64,000 nucleotides of DNA from NCBI GenBank assembly GCA_963762615.1, contig CAVXLG010000003.1, positions 921,806 through 985,805 of the forward strand, written 5' to 3'. The notes under the pieces were generated by a model. The model was not told the origin of the DNA, did no database searches, and worked only from the letters and a program-made list of their open reading frames with translations. The position numbers and the translations under genes are program-made. Positions 20,741 through 30,382 of this stretch are shown in pieces. Each line of letters begins with the position of its first letter. Within the stretch, counting starts at the first letter, position 1. This DNA is from PALSA-505 sp963762615. Its GTDB lineage: Bacteria > Actinomycetota > Actinomycetes > Streptosporangiales > Streptosporangiaceae.

Positions 20741-21337
20741 TCAGCGGGCCGGCGGCGGGGACTGGGTGTACCTGCCCGAGCCGGGCACCTGACTGGCGTG
20801 CTGACCTGCCTGGCCTGGCGCGCGGCCCGGTCCGGCCTGATCCGCGCTGGCCAGGCCGGTCCCGGCGCCGGTGACCCTGCCGGCCTGCGCGCCGCCCAGG
20901 CCGGGCGCGGGCATGTCCCGGACAGTGCCCCAGAAGGCGCGGTAGTCCCGCAGCGCGCCCCGGAGCTTCTCGGTGCCCGCGTCGCTGTCCTGCCAGGACG
21001 AGGCCAGGGACGTCTGCCGCTGGCGGACCGAGCTGACGAGTTCCTCGATCGCAGTGTCGATGAGGTCGGCCGCCTGCTGTACCGAGCCGCGCGGGTCGTC
21101 GACGAACATCGCCTGGATCTCGCTCCACCGCCGTTCGGTACCCGTCGGCTGCGCGGCGGGGCCAGCGTTCCCGGCTTCGGCCTGCCGGAGGGCGTCCGCG
21201 TCCCCGGTTTCGGCCTGTGGCCCGGAGCCGGTATCCCTGACGGCCGCCGCCTCCTCGATCACCACCATGTCCTCGTCCGGGATGTCACCTGCGGACCGCA
21301 TCTCGGCTCCTGACCACATCTCGTCGGGCGACTGCAT
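20741..21337 (-). CDS. Conserved actinobacterial protein, distal gene of a paralogous pair
   Basis: A 198-aa soluble protein. The middle (WSEIQAMFVDDPRGSVQQAA, then DLIDTAIEELVSSVRQRQ) matches the same segment of the upstream gene (WRAIQEEFVDQPEDAVVKAQ), so the two are diverged paralogues. The N-part is acidic and the C-tail is Gly/Ala/Gln-rich disorder. The start ATG at 21337 follows AGGAGG, which overlaps the upstream stop 4 bases away, so translation is coupled. No function known. Confidence 0.75.
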   Translation of the reverse strand: MQSPDEMWSGAEMRSAGDIPDEDMVVIEEAAAVRDTGSGPQAETGDADALRQAEAGNAGPAAQPTGTERRWSEIQAMFVDDPRGSVQQAADLIDTAIEELVSSVRQRQTSLASSWQDSDAGTEKLRGALRDYRAFWGTVRDMPAPGLGGAQAGRVTGAGTGLASADQAGPGRAPGQAGQHASQVPGSGRYTQSPPPAR

Positions 21338-21341
21338 CCCG

Positions 21342-22100
21342 CTACCTCCTCCTCGTCCGGCTGGCCGGCTCCCTGCGCGGTTCGCTGGCGGAATCCTCGG
21401 CGGACGCGGGACCCGCGACCGGCGCGGCATCTGCGGCCGGCCCGGGATCCGCCGCCACGCGGCCCGCGTTCGTGCGCCCGGCGGCTGAGTTCGTGATGTC
21501 CGGATTCGTCGCGGAGGCTCCGGCCGGCGGCGGGCCGGCCGCGGCGCCGCGGATCCCGGCTTCCTGCGCGGCCGGGTCGCCGAGCAGGTCGCTGAACAGC
21601 GTCCGGTACCGGATCATGGCCTGCCGCAGGTCCTCGGTCGAGGCGTTCCCCTCGGCCGCGCCCTGGCTGATGGCGTACGCCGAGCGGTAGTGCTCCAGCG
21701 TCCCGGCGTGTTCCACGGACAGGTCGGCCAGCATCTGATCATGACCGTCGGTGGGATACCCGCGGTCGTTCATGACGACGGTGACCAGGTGCTGCGCCTT
21801 GACCACAGCGTCTTCGGGCTGATCGACGAACTCCTCCTGAATGGCCCGCCATTGGGTGGCGTAATTCGCCCGCGCGCTTTCGCTCAGCGGGCGGATGTCC
21901 AGTTCGCGTACCCGCCGTTCCCGGCTGGCCAGCTCGGAATCGGCCTTTAGCTGGCTCTGCCGCTCGCCGACCACGCGATCGTATTCCGGGCCGAATCGTC
22001 GCTGCAGCCTGCGCCGGCGCGCGGCCACCGTAACCCCGATCAGCACCGCGGCGACGATAACGACCACAACGATGATGGCTACTACAGCTCCCGTTGACAT
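21342..22100 (-). CDS. Membrane-anchored conserved actinobacterial protein
   Basis: A 252-aa protein with one N-terminal membrane helix (AVVAIIVVVVIVAAVLIGV), a basic stop-transfer (RRRRLQRRFGPEYDRVV), a helical domain with WRAIQEEFVDQPEDAVVKAQ and GYPTDGHDQMLADLSVEHAG, then a disordered Ala/Pro tail. The helical domain recurs widely in actinomycetes without assigned function. The start ATG at 22100 follows AGGAGG. It is co-transcribed with the soluble paralogue downstream, suggesting a membrane protein with a soluble partner (inference). Confidence 0.78.
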   Translation of the reverse strand: MSTGAVVAIIVVVVIVAAVLIGVTVAARRRRLQRRFGPEYDRVVGERQSQLKADSELASRERRVRELDIRPLSESARANYATQWRAIQEEFVDQPEDAVVKAQHLVTVVMNDRGYPTDGHDQMLADLSVEHAGTLEHYRSAYAISQGAAEGNASTEDLRQAMIRYRTLFSDLLGDPAAQEAGIRGAAAGPPPAGASATNPDITNSAAGRTNAGRVAADPGPAADAAPVAGPASAEDSASEPRREPASRTRRR

Positions 22101-22267
22101 GGAACCTCCTATTGCGGTTTCGCCCCCGGCCACTCCCCGTGAACCGTGACCTCAAACATGCGCAAAAAGAGCATCCGGTGCAGCGGCGAAACGGCGGGCC
22201 CCGGCCAGGTGCCGCAGGTACCCGCCTCCCAGAGCCCCGCCGGGACGGGGCGAATAGGGTAGCCGTC

Positions 22268-23080
22268 GTGACCGACTACGAGCTGGCCCGCCAGTACGAC
22301 ACCGTCAACGTGTACCGCCGCGGCGCCGCCGCGAGACTCGAGCTCAACCGGCCCGAGCGGATGAACGCATTGGACGCCCAGCTGGGCCTGGATCTGGTGG
22401 ACGCGGTGACCGACGTCGCCCAGGACTCACAGGTCCGCGCGGTGCTGATCACCGGCGCGGGCCGAGCGTTCTCCAGCGGCGCCGACCTCAAGGAAGGCGT
22501 GCCGCAGACGCCCGCCGGCCAGCCGGACCTCTACAGCGTGCTGACCGGGCGGTATCACCCGATCATCACCACGATCCGGGAGATGCCCAAGCCGGTCGTG
22601 GCCGCTGTCAACGGCGCGGCGGCCGGGATCGGCCTGTCGCTCGCCCTGGCCTGCGACCTGGTCGTCGCCGCCGAGTCGGCGTACTTCCTGCTCGCCTTCG
22701 TCAACATCGGCCTCGTCCCGGACGGCGGGTCCTCGCTGCTGGTGCCGACGCGGGTGGGCTTCGCCCGGGCCGCCGAGATGGCGTTGCTGGGCGAGCGGAT
22801 CCCCGCCCGCCAGGCCCTTGAATGGGGACTGATCAACCAGGTCTGGCCCGACCCCGAGCTCGCGGGCCGCGCCGAGGCGCTGGCATCGCGCCTGGCCGAG
22901 GGTCCCACCGGCTCCTACGCGGGGGTCAAGCGCCAGCTCAACAACTGGCTCTACCAGCAGATGGGCCGGCAGCTCGAGTTCGAGGCGCAGATCCAGCAGG
23001 AAATGGCCGGCTCGGCCGACTTCGCCGAGGGAGTCGCGGCCTTCGCCCAAAAGCGCCAGCCCCGGTTCACCGGTACCTGA
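22268..23080 (+). CDS. Enoyl-CoA hydratase/isomerase (crotonase), PaaG-like
   Basis: A 270-aa crotonase. Oxyanion-hole segments are GAGRAFSSGADLKE and NGAAAGIGLSLALACDL. The second catalytic region reads FVNIGLVPDGGSSLLVPTRVG, with Asp where classic hydratases have Glu, as in PaaG-type isomerases of phenylacetate breakdown. The isomerase or hydratase role on an acyl-CoA is firm, the substrate is not. The start is GTG at 22268. Confidence 0.9.
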   Translation: MTDYELARQYDTVNVYRRGAAARLELNRPERMNALDAQLGLDLVDAVTDVAQDSQVRAVLITGAGRAFSSGADLKEGVPQTPAGQPDLYSVLTGRYHPIITTIREMPKPVVAAVNGAAAGIGLSLALACDLVVAAESAYFLLAFVNIGLVPDGGSSLLVPTRVGFARAAEMALLGERIPARQALEWGLINQVWPDPELAGRAEALASRLAEGPTGSYAGVKRQLNNWLYQQMGRQLEFEAQIQQEMAGSADFAEGVAAFAQKRQPRFTGT

Positions 23081-23496
23081 CCGCGGCCGCCCGAACGGGT
23101 GGCGGCGCGCGTCATCTGGGGGGACAGGCCTGGGCCAGGGCCAGGGCCGGCGGGCACGCCGGGACGGTAGTCCGCCTGGTGTTCGGCCGGCCGCGAGCAC
23201 CGCGTTCGGATTGCCCGAGATCAGGTAGTTTCTGCTGCTCAGGCTGGCCGGGCCGGTGAACCGCGGCCCGCGGGACGAGGGGTCAGGCCAGACCCGTCCG
23301 GGGTCTGGATGATCACCCGCCTGGCCGCCGTGCGGGCGGAGTTTAGCAGCCAGCGGCGGGTTTGAACCGGTTTGACGGATTTACCACATACGCCGGAACG
23401 GCCGTCGTTAGGCTCCCTCGGAGTCAGGCGCTCCGAAGCGTGCCAGCACCTCCGGGCAGCTTCCCGAGGAGCGCGCCCTGCTCGGAGAGGAACCCG
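23081..23496. other. Non-coding stretch before the LysM gene
   Basis: No gene seen. The last 100 bases can form several GC hairpins near the ribosome site (GGAGAGG at 23484-23490), so a regulatory leader is possible. I looked for the c-di-AMP (ydaO) motif often found before Rpf genes and did not find its conserved blocks. Confidence 0.4.
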
Positions 23497-24309
23497 TTGG
23501 GTCGCCACAGCAAGCCCTCCCGTATCCGGCTGCCGCAAGCAGCATCGACCGCCGCCGGGCCCACACTGGCCGGCGTGGCCGCGGCCATCTGCCTGGCCCC
23601 GCAGGCATCGGCCGCTGCCGCCGTCGTGCCGGTCGCCCATACGACGACCCAGCCGACCGCGCACCAGTCCACGGTCCCGGCCGCCTACCAGCGGCGCCCC
23701 TCGCCCGCCCAGCTGCTCGCGGCCACCCGGCAGGCCAAGACGCCCAAGCACGGGTCCGGCGTGGCGTCCACCTATACGGTGCGGCCGGGCGACTCGCTGT
23801 CCTCGATCGCCGGGCGGGTGTACCACAACCCGGCGGCGTGGCCGGTGCTGTACTGGCGCAATCACGCGCAAGTCCGCTGGGCGAACATCATCACCACCGG
23901 GCAGGTGCTGCGCATCCCGGCCGAACCTGCCCGCATCCCCCGCGCGCCCAAGCTTCTGGAGCCGGCCCAGACCGCCGTGCACTACACACCGCGGCATGCC
24001 AGCCCGGGACCTGAGCAGGCGGCCCCGGTCACGCAGGCCCCCGTGGCGGCCACCACGACCGTGGCCGGCGGATACCCGGGCGGCGCGTTCGGTCAGTGCG
24101 TCGTGGCCCGCGAGTCAGGCGGCAACCCCCAGGTCATGAACGCCTCCGGCCACTACGGCCTCTATCAGTTCAGCGCCTCGACCTGGGCGGCGTACGGCGG
24201 CAACCCGGCCGACTTCGGAAACGCCAGCGTGGCCGAGCAGAACCAGGTATTCGCCAACGCGCTCGCCGCAGGCGGCCAGTCCAACTGGGCACCCTACGAC
24301 GGCTGCTGA
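23497..24309 (+). CDS. Secreted LysM plus transglycosylase-like (Rpf-like) wall hydrolase
   Basis: A 270-aa secreted protein. The start is TTG at 23497, giving GRHSKPSRIRLPQ, the usual opening of actinomycete Rpf-like proteins, with GGAGAGG upstream. A signal peptide ends near QASAAAA. LysM (about 88-140): TYTVRPGDSLSSIAGRVY and ITTGQVLRIP, for peptidoglycan binding. A transglycosylase-like domain at the C-terminus: FGQCVVARESGGNPQVMN with the catalytic Glu, HYGLYQFSASTWAAYGG and SNWAPYDGC. It would cleave glycan strands during growth or spore outgrowth. Confidence 0.9.
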   Translation: MGRHSKPSRIRLPQAASTAAGPTLAGVAAAICLAPQASAAAAVVPVAHTTTQPTAHQSTVPAAYQRRPSPAQLLAATRQAKTPKHGSGVASTYTVRPGDSLSSIAGRVYHNPAAWPVLYWRNHAQVRWANIITTGQVLRIPAEPARIPRAPKLLEPAQTAVHYTPRHASPGPEQAAPVTQAPVAATTTVAGGYPGGAFGQCVVARESGGNPQVMNASGHYGLYQFSASTWAAYGGNPADFGNASVAEQNQVFANALAAGGQSNWAPYDGC

Positions 24310-24463
24310 CCGGCCAGCGAACCCGCGCCACAGTCCGCCGATCACCGCCCGGCTGCCCCGGGGCGCGCCTGACCGCGCCCCGGCCGCCGGCGGCCGGGCG
24401 GCGATAATTGGCGGGGCCGCGCACGCGGATGAGGCCGTCGCGCTGACCTGTCCGGTTAGCGCA

Positions 24464-26413
24464 TCAGCCGTCGCCGCCGTGCGCGGCACCGGGCGGGACG
24501 TCCAGCGCCGGGTTGCGCTCGAAGAACCCGAACGGCTTGAGCCAGAACGACACGATATCGACGGGCATCACCGGCCAGTCCTCCGGCCGCGTGATGTGGT
24601 GGATGCCGAACACGTACCAGAGCACGACGTCGGTGTTCTCGATGGACCGGTTTCGCGCCGTCCAGGCGGGCAGGCCCGTGTCGTGCTCGCTCAGGTTCGG
24701 GAAATCGCCGCACGGCCAGCGCTCGTCCTGCCGGTACGGGGTCACCCACAGCGTGTGCCCGATCGCCTCGGCTCGCCGGAAGGCGGCCGAGGACCGGTCG
24801 AGCAGCGGCGGGAACGAGCCGGAGGGCACCAGCTTGTACCCGACGGGGGTGCCCAGGCCGTTGCGCACGTTGCCGTTCACGACCTTCCAGCCGCGCTGCG
24901 CGTTCCAGTCGTAGTCCTGCTTCCCCTCCGCCTCGGTGCGCAGCGGGGTATCCCTGAGCACCAGGCCCAGTCCGTACGGGTCGGCGTCGCTCGCGCCGGG
25001 CGGCACCGACTCGGTCGCGTAGACCGTATTGTCCGGCCCGTCCACGTCGAGGTCGAGCCGCGCGACGATGAAGTGCTGGTGGAACGGAGCGTAGGTGCGC
25101 TGGTCGACCAGCGTCCCGTACCGCGGGCGGCCGTCCGGCGGGACGTGCGAGGTAACCATGATCCCGGTGGCGCGCACCTCGCACTCGATGCTCGCGTCCT
25201 GGTAGAACCGCCAGTACACCAGGTACTCGTAGTTTGCCACGGTGACGTGGAAGGAGATCACCAGCCGCCGGGCCCGCCGCACCTGCGCCCCGGCCCGGTC
25301 GTCCACGTGCTTCCACAAGACCCCGCTGTCCTCCTCGTGGACGCAGATCGCGTTCGGGATCGTCCGCGGCTCGCCGTGGGAGTCGTGCACCACCGCGTCA
25401 ACGTAAGTGATCTCGCCCAGGCAGTCGCAGCCGAGCTCCAGCGAGGTGGTCGTGAAGCCCAGCCCCCACTCGCCGATGTCGAACGCGGTCCGGCGGTAGT
25501 GATCGGGGGTGGGGTCCCGGTACGGGACGAACATCTCGGCGAACGAGAGCCGGTGCGCCACCGGCCGCAGCCGGCCGGCATCGCTGATCCTCACCTGGTG
25601 CAGCACCAGGCCCTCGCGGTGGTTGAAGCCCAGCCGGAGCTGCCAGTTCTGCCACGACAGCAGGCGGCCGTCGAGGGTGAAGCCGGACCCGTCCGGCTGG
25701 ACGACCTGCAGCGGCTTCACCTCGCGCGGCGGCAGGCCGGTGAGCGCGGGCAGGTACTCGCCCCGCACGTCGGGCTGATCACGCGGCCAGCCGTCGTCCA
25801 GGCTGTCCTCGATCTCCAGCAGCGTCATGCGGTTCAGGTCGAGGATCGGGTGCAGCCCGCTGACGTGGTGGGCGTACGGGCTGCCCCGCTCGCTGCCGCG
25901 GTGCCAGACGTCCGACCAGCCGAGCCGCAGGCCCCGGTATCGCTCGGGGACGAGCGCGGCGCCGTAGCACCACACGTCGGTCAGCACCAGGGACAGGTCG
26001 GTGATCCCGCGGCGGGCCAGCGCCTCGGCCAGCGCGGGATGACCGCGGAGCATCTCGTCGCACTCATGCCATTCGTCCACCGTCATGTTCGGCTGCTGGC
26101 CGGGCAGGTAGTGCCACGTCACGACCCCGGCACCGGTCAGGGACACCACCGCCCGGTAGGCCCGGCCGCCGGCCCGGTCCCAGCACACCACGACCGCCTC
26201 GCGGCGGGTCAGCTCGCCCGCCTCGAGAGCCGGCAGGTCGTCCTTGCCCGGTTCCCTGAGCTCAATCGACGCGAATCGCCAGCCGGCGCCCACCCCGCGG
26301 TCCCGCCGCAGGATCGCGGCTGCCTGCCGGATTTCCCCGTTGGTCAGCGGATCCAGCGGATGCGGAACGCCGGCGCCGGCGAGGGCACCGACCGACTTCG
26401 GCGAGCTGGTCAT
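24464..26413 (-). CDS. Copper amine oxidase (primary-amine oxidase)
   Basis: A 649-aa enzyme that oxidises primary amines to aldehydes with release of ammonia and peroxide. The topaquinone precursor tyrosine is in VANYEYLVYW, the copper ligands in HQHFIVARLD and GIHHITRPEDWPVMP, and the catalytic Asp in RRTAFDIGEWGLGF. The start ATG at 26413 follows GGAGGAG. It is divergent from an aldehyde dehydrogenase gene 140 bases away and near a PLP amino-acid decarboxylase; together they could turn an aromatic amino acid into the arylacetic acid. Confidence 0.95.
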   Translation of the reverse strand: MTSSPKSVGALAGAGVPHPLDPLTNGEIRQAAAILRRDRGVGAGWRFASIELREPGKDDLPALEAGELTRREAVVVCWDRAGGRAYRAVVSLTGAGVVTWHYLPGQQPNMTVDEWHECDEMLRGHPALAEALARRGITDLSLVLTDVWCYGAALVPERYRGLRLGWSDVWHRGSERGSPYAHHVSGLHPILDLNRMTLLEIEDSLDDGWPRDQPDVRGEYLPALTGLPPREVKPLQVVQPDGSGFTLDGRLLSWQNWQLRLGFNHREGLVLHQVRISDAGRLRPVAHRLSFAEMFVPYRDPTPDHYRRTAFDIGEWGLGFTTTSLELGCDCLGEITYVDAVVHDSHGEPRTIPNAICVHEEDSGVLWKHVDDRAGAQVRRARRLVISFHVTVANYEYLVYWRFYQDASIECEVRATGIMVTSHVPPDGRPRYGTLVDQRTYAPFHQHFIVARLDLDVDGPDNTVYATESVPPGASDADPYGLGLVLRDTPLRTEAEGKQDYDWNAQRGWKVVNGNVRNGLGTPVGYKLVPSGSFPPLLDRSSAAFRRAEAIGHTLWVTPYRQDERWPCGDFPNLSEHDTGLPAWTARNRSIENTDVVLWYVFGIHHITRPEDWPVMPVDIVSFWLKPFGFFERNPALDVPPGAAHGGDG

Positions 26414-26553
26414 GACGCTCCTCCACTCCGGCGGGCAAGTCAGGCCCAATCCTGGCCGATTCTCCCCGGCCAGGCCATCCGCGGCGCTGGCATCAGCCGC
26501 CCCGGGCCTGGAAGATGGAGTCTTGCAGCCGAACCCAGAACGGAGGACTCGCG

Positions 26554-27978
26554 GTGGACGAGTTGCAGAACTTCATCGGCGGGCAGTGGACGGACACCTC
26601 GTTCGACGACCGCGCCGACGTGATCAACCCCAGCACCGGGGAGGTCTACGCCACCGCGCCGGTGTCCCGTGAAGCCGAGATCGACGCCGCCGTGGCCTCG
26701 GCCGCCGCGGCCTTCGAGGGCTGGCGGGACGCCACCCCCTCCGAGCGCAGCCTGGCGCTGCTGCGGATCGCCGACGCGCTCGACGAGCACGCGGCCGAGT
26801 TCGTGGCCGCCGAGTCGCGCAACACCGGCAAGCCGGTCGCGCTGACCAGGTCCGAGGAGATCCCGCCGATGGTGGACCAGATCCGGTTCTTCGCCGGCGC
26901 GGCGCGGATGCTGGAGGGCAGGTCCGCCGGGGAGTACATGTCCGGGTTCACCTCGTTCATCCGGCGCGAGCCGATCGGCGTCTGCGCGGCGGTGACGCCG
27001 TGGAACTACCCGATGATGATGGCGGTCTGGAAGTGGGCCCCGGCGCTGGCCGCGGGCAACACGATGGTGCTCAAGCCGTCGGACACCACCCCGGTCTCCA
27101 CCTTGCTGATGGCCGAGCTGATGAGCCACTACCTGCCGCCGGGGGTGTTCAACGTGATCTGCGGTGACCGCGACACCGGCCGGGCGCTGGTTTCGCACCC
27201 GGTGCCGCAGATGGTCTCGATCACCGGCAGCGTGCGGGCCGGCCGGGAGGTGGCCGCCGCGGCCGCCGACGACCTGAAGCGGGTGCACCTGGAGCTGGGC
27301 GGCAAGGCCCCGGTCATCGTGTTCGACGACGTCGACCCGGTCAAGGCGGCGGAGGCGATCGCGATCGCCGGGTACTTCAATGCCGGCCAGGACTGCACGG
27401 CGGCGACCCGGGTGCTGGCCGCGCCGGGCGTGCACGACGGATTCGTCACCGCGCTGGCCGAGCAGGCCAAGAGCCAGACGGTGGGCGGGCCCGAGGTAGC
27501 CGACGCCGACTTCGGCCCGCTGAACAACGCCAGCCAGCTGGACCGGGTCTCCGGATTCGTCAGCCGGCTGCCCGATCATGCCCGGGTGCTGGCGGGCGGC
27601 AAGCGGACCGGTGACCGCGGCTACTTCTTCGAGGCCAGCGTGGTGGACGGGCTGCACCAGGAGGACGAGATCGTCCAGGGCGAGGTGTTCGGGCCGGTCA
27701 TCACCGTGCAGCAGTTCAGCGACGAGGATCAGGCGGTGGCGTGGGCTAACGGAACCGAATACGGGCTGGCGTCCTCGGTGTGGACGTCCGACCACGGCCG
27801 CGCGATGCGGATGGTGCGGCGGCTGGACTTCGGCTGCGTGTGGATCAACACCCACATCCCGCTGGTCGCCGAGATGCCGCACGGCGGCTTCAAGCACTCG
27901 GGTTACGGCAAGGACCTGTCGCTGTACGGGTTCGAGGACTACACCCGGATCAAGCACGTGATGTCGGCCCTGGACTGA
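26554..27978 (+). CDS. Aldehyde dehydrogenase (aminobutyraldehyde/betaine-aldehyde type)
   Basis: A 474-aa NAD(P)-dependent dehydrogenase. Seen: TPWNYPMMMAVWKWAPALAA, the NAD loop ITGSVRAGREV, the catalytic Glu in LELGGKAPV, the catalytic Cys in NAGQDCTAATR and EVFGPVITV. The GTG start follows CGGAGGA. The context with an amine oxidase suggests it oxidises the aldehyde made there (inference). Confidence 0.93.
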   Translation: MDELQNFIGGQWTDTSFDDRADVINPSTGEVYATAPVSREAEIDAAVASAAAAFEGWRDATPSERSLALLRIADALDEHAAEFVAAESRNTGKPVALTRSEEIPPMVDQIRFFAGAARMLEGRSAGEYMSGFTSFIRREPIGVCAAVTPWNYPMMMAVWKWAPALAAGNTMVLKPSDTTPVSTLLMAELMSHYLPPGVFNVICGDRDTGRALVSHPVPQMVSITGSVRAGREVAAAAADDLKRVHLELGGKAPVIVFDDVDPVKAAEAIAIAGYFNAGQDCTAATRVLAAPGVHDGFVTALAEQAKSQTVGGPEVADADFGPLNNASQLDRVSGFVSRLPDHARVLAGGKRTGDRGYFFEASVVDGLHQEDEIVQGEVFGPVITVQQFSDEDQAVAWANGTEYGLASSVWTSDHGRAMRMVRRLDFGCVWINTHIPLVAEMPHGGFKHSGYGKDLSLYGFEDYTRIKHVMSALD

Positions 27979-28008
27979 ACCAGGGCCCGCAGGCAGGAGT
28001 CGGAGCCC

Positions 28009-28033
28009 GGACCCCGGCGGGCCGCCGGGGTCC
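28009..28033 (+). terminator. Hairpin terminator after the dehydrogenase
   Basis: A perfect 11-bp stem GGACCCCGGCG with a GGC loop, 31 bases past the stop. It suggests that the decarboxylase downstream has its own promoter. Confidence 0.65.
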
Positions 28034-28090
28034 GGCGCGAGCCGCGCGGGACTCTTGCCGCGCTGCCCTGCCAGACCCTACGGTGCGCCC

Positions 28091-29452
28091 ATGCACAGTG
28101 TGGATCCCACTACCGAGTCCATGATCCGGTCGGTGCTCGCGTACGCCGAGAACCGGCTGCGGCTGAACCCGGTTCCGCTGGACGAGGGCTCGCGCGACCC
28201 GGCCGGGCTCGACGCGGCGCTGGCCGGGCTGCCGGGCGCCGGGCCGCACAACCCCGACCAGGTCCTCGGCGTGTACACGTCGGTCATCGCGCCGGCGGTG
28301 ATCTCGGCGGACAGCCCGCGCTTCCTCGGCTTCATCCCGGCCGCGCCGACGAAGGCCTCGCTGCTGTTCGACATGCTCATCTCCTGCGCGTCGATCCAGG
28401 GCATCTCCTGGCTGGAGGCGGCCGGCGCGATCCACGCCGAGAACGTCGTGCTGCGGCTGATCGCCGACCGGGCCGGGATGCCCCAGGGAGCGGGCGGCTG
28501 CTTCGTCTCCGGCGGCTCGGCCGCGAACCTGTCCGCTCTGGTGGTCGCACGGGAGGTGGCCAAGCGCAAGGCGGGTGCCGCGGCGGCCGGCCGCCGCTGG
28601 CGGGCGGCGGTCGGCGAGGACGCGCATTCCTCGATCATCAACACGCTGCGGATCCTCGAGATGGACCCGCTGACGGTCCGCACCGCCGATCACCGGGTGA
28701 CCGGGACCGCGCTCCGGGCTGCCATCGAGGCGGACGGCGACCCCGGGTCGCTCGCGGCGGTGGTGGCGACGTCGGGGACCACGAACGCGGGGATCATCGA
28801 TGACCTGGCGGGCGCGGCCGCCGTCGCGCGCGAGTACGGCCTGTGGTTCCACGTGGACGGCGCGTACGGCGGGGCCGGCCTGTTCGCGCCCAGCCTCCGG
28901 CGGCGGTACGACGGGATCGAGCACGCCGACTCGTTCGTCGTGGACCCGCACAAGTGGCTGTTCGCCCCGTTCGACTGCGCGGCGCTGCTGTACCGAGAGC
29001 CGTCGCTCGCCCGGTCGGTGCACAAGCAGGACGCCTCTTATCTGGAGGTGATCCATGACACGCCGGGTGAGTGGAATCCGACCGACTACGCCTACCACCT
29101 CACCAGGCGGGCCCGCGGCCTGCCGCTGTGGTTCTCGCTGTCGGTGTACGGGGTCGACGCCTACACCGAGGCGATCGAGACGGCGATCAGGCTGGCCGGG
29201 CTGGCCGCGGCGGAGATCCGGGCCCGGGACAACCTGGAGCTGATCCGCGAGCCGGAGCTCGGGATCGTGCTGTTCCGCCGCCGCGGCTGGGACGCCGCGC
29301 ACTACACCCGGTGGGCGGACCGGCTGCTGCACGACCAGGTGGCCTTCATCCCGCCGTCGGCCTGGGAGGGCGAAACGGTGGCCAGGTTCGCGTTCTTGCA
29401 CCCGCACACCTCGATGGACCTGGTCCGCGAGATCCTTGACCGGATGGACTGA
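28091..29452 (+). CDS. PLP-dependent amino-acid decarboxylase (aromatic-L-amino-acid type)
   Basis: A 453-aa group II decarboxylase. GFIPAAPTKASLLFDML and GGCFVSGGSAANLSALVVAR bind cofactor phosphate, HVDGAYGGAGLF holds the Asp and Ala pair, and DPHKWLFAP carries the PLP lysine. It makes an amine from an amino acid such as tryptophan, phenylalanine or tyrosine; glutamate is less likely. The neighbouring amine oxidase and aldehyde dehydrogenase fit a decarboxylase route to arylacetates. Confidence 0.92.
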   Translation: MHSVDPTTESMIRSVLAYAENRLRLNPVPLDEGSRDPAGLDAALAGLPGAGPHNPDQVLGVYTSVIAPAVISADSPRFLGFIPAAPTKASLLFDMLISCASIQGISWLEAAGAIHAENVVLRLIADRAGMPQGAGGCFVSGGSAANLSALVVAREVAKRKAGAAAAGRRWRAAVGEDAHSSIINTLRILEMDPLTVRTADHRVTGTALRAAIEADGDPGSLAAVVATSGTTNAGIIDDLAGAAAVAREYGLWFHVDGAYGGAGLFAPSLRRRYDGIEHADSFVVDPHKWLFAPFDCAALLYREPSLARSVHKQDASYLEVIHDTPGEWNPTDYAYHLTRRARGLPLWFSLSVYGVDAYTEAIETAIRLAGLAAAEIRARDNLELIREPELGIVLFRRRGWDAAHYTRWADRLLHDQVAFIPPSAWEGETVARFAFLHPHTSMDLVREILDRMD

Positions 29453-29813
29453 CGCGGAGCTTTCCGGCCCGGGCGGGTCCGCGGCCGGCTCCGTGGCAGC
29501 GCGGGAAGACTTAGAGCGCCCGGCAATCTTTCCCGCGACGTCGCGCGGGCCGATGGCCGGCCCGGGCGTTATGGCGGGCAGAACGGCCAGAGGCCGCCGC
29601 GCAACGCTGCCGTTAGTCCCATCCGAATTCTATTTCGAACCGGACAACCAGCGCACGCCCGCATATTCCCTGCCCGAGGTGCCGGAATGCGATGAATAGC
29701 ACGCTGCGGAGTATCCGTGACACGCCGTGTGACCTGGACATCTACTACGTGAAGGCATTAAAGGGGGAGCATCAGCGCTGTGGAGAACATTCCTGGATAG
29801 GAAGGTCACGCCA
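29453..29813. other. Gene-poor stretch
   Basis: No supported gene. An open frame to 29699 has no recognisable content. AGGAAGG near 29801 serves the next ORF. Confidence 0.4.
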
Positions 29814-30272
29814 ATGCCCCCGGAGGCGACCATAGCAAAGCCGCCAGCCGCCCCGCCGGCGCTGACGCGGCCATGGGTCATGACTCCATTGTTCTGCGCG
29901 CCGCCCACCGATCCTGACGTAACTCGCGCACGGCCGCCGCGGCGCCGCGCAGCGGCCTCGCCGCGGCATGCCGGCCGCCGCGCGACCACGCGCCCCGCGG
30001 GCGGCCGGGGAAATCACGGTCGCGAGACGGTGAAAACCGGGCCGGCTGCCGGGAAACCCGGGCCGGCGAAAGAAACCGCGGATCTGCTTGCTATCACGGC
30101 CGAGCGTCTCGGGCGCGCGCTTTCCCGCAGTTTCCTGCGGTACAGCATTCCCGGGGATCTGGATGCCGCCGTGCACGCCGCCCTGAACGTCATCGAGCCG
30201 GTGCTGGAAGCAAGAGACACCGAAATCCGGCGGCTGCGCGGGCTGATGGCCGCCAAGATCCCCGTCAGGTAG
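29814..30272 (+). CDS. Hypothetical protein
   Basis: A 152-aa ORF with AGGAAGG before ATG. The N-half is Pro/Arg-rich disorder. The last 70 residues (LLAITAERLGRALSRSFLR, then a helix ending in EIRRLRGLMAAKIP) look like a genuine helical domain. No family recognised. Confidence 0.5.
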   Translation: MPPEATIAKPPAAPPALTRPWVMTPLFCAPPTDPDVTRARPPRRRAAASPRHAGRRATTRPAGGRGNHGRETVKTGPAAGKPGPAKETADLLAITAERLGRALSRSFLRYSIPGDLDAAVHAALNVIEPVLEARDTEIRRLRGLMAAKIPVR

Positions 30273-30382
30273 TTTGCGGCGCGCCCGCACCGCGACACCG
30301 AGTCGCCGGCCACCGATTCAGGGCGCACCCGGCATCAGGCGGATACGTCTTATCCGGCGCGCTGCGCGCGTCCCGGGTGGCA

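Noticed and set aside
23260..23496. c-di-AMP riboswitch before the LysM/Rpf-like gene
   Set aside because: The known conserved blocks are not visible; only general GC hairpins.
29436..29699. 87-codon plus frame after the decarboxylase
   Set aside because: No ribosome site or family; overlaps the end of the decarboxylase gene.
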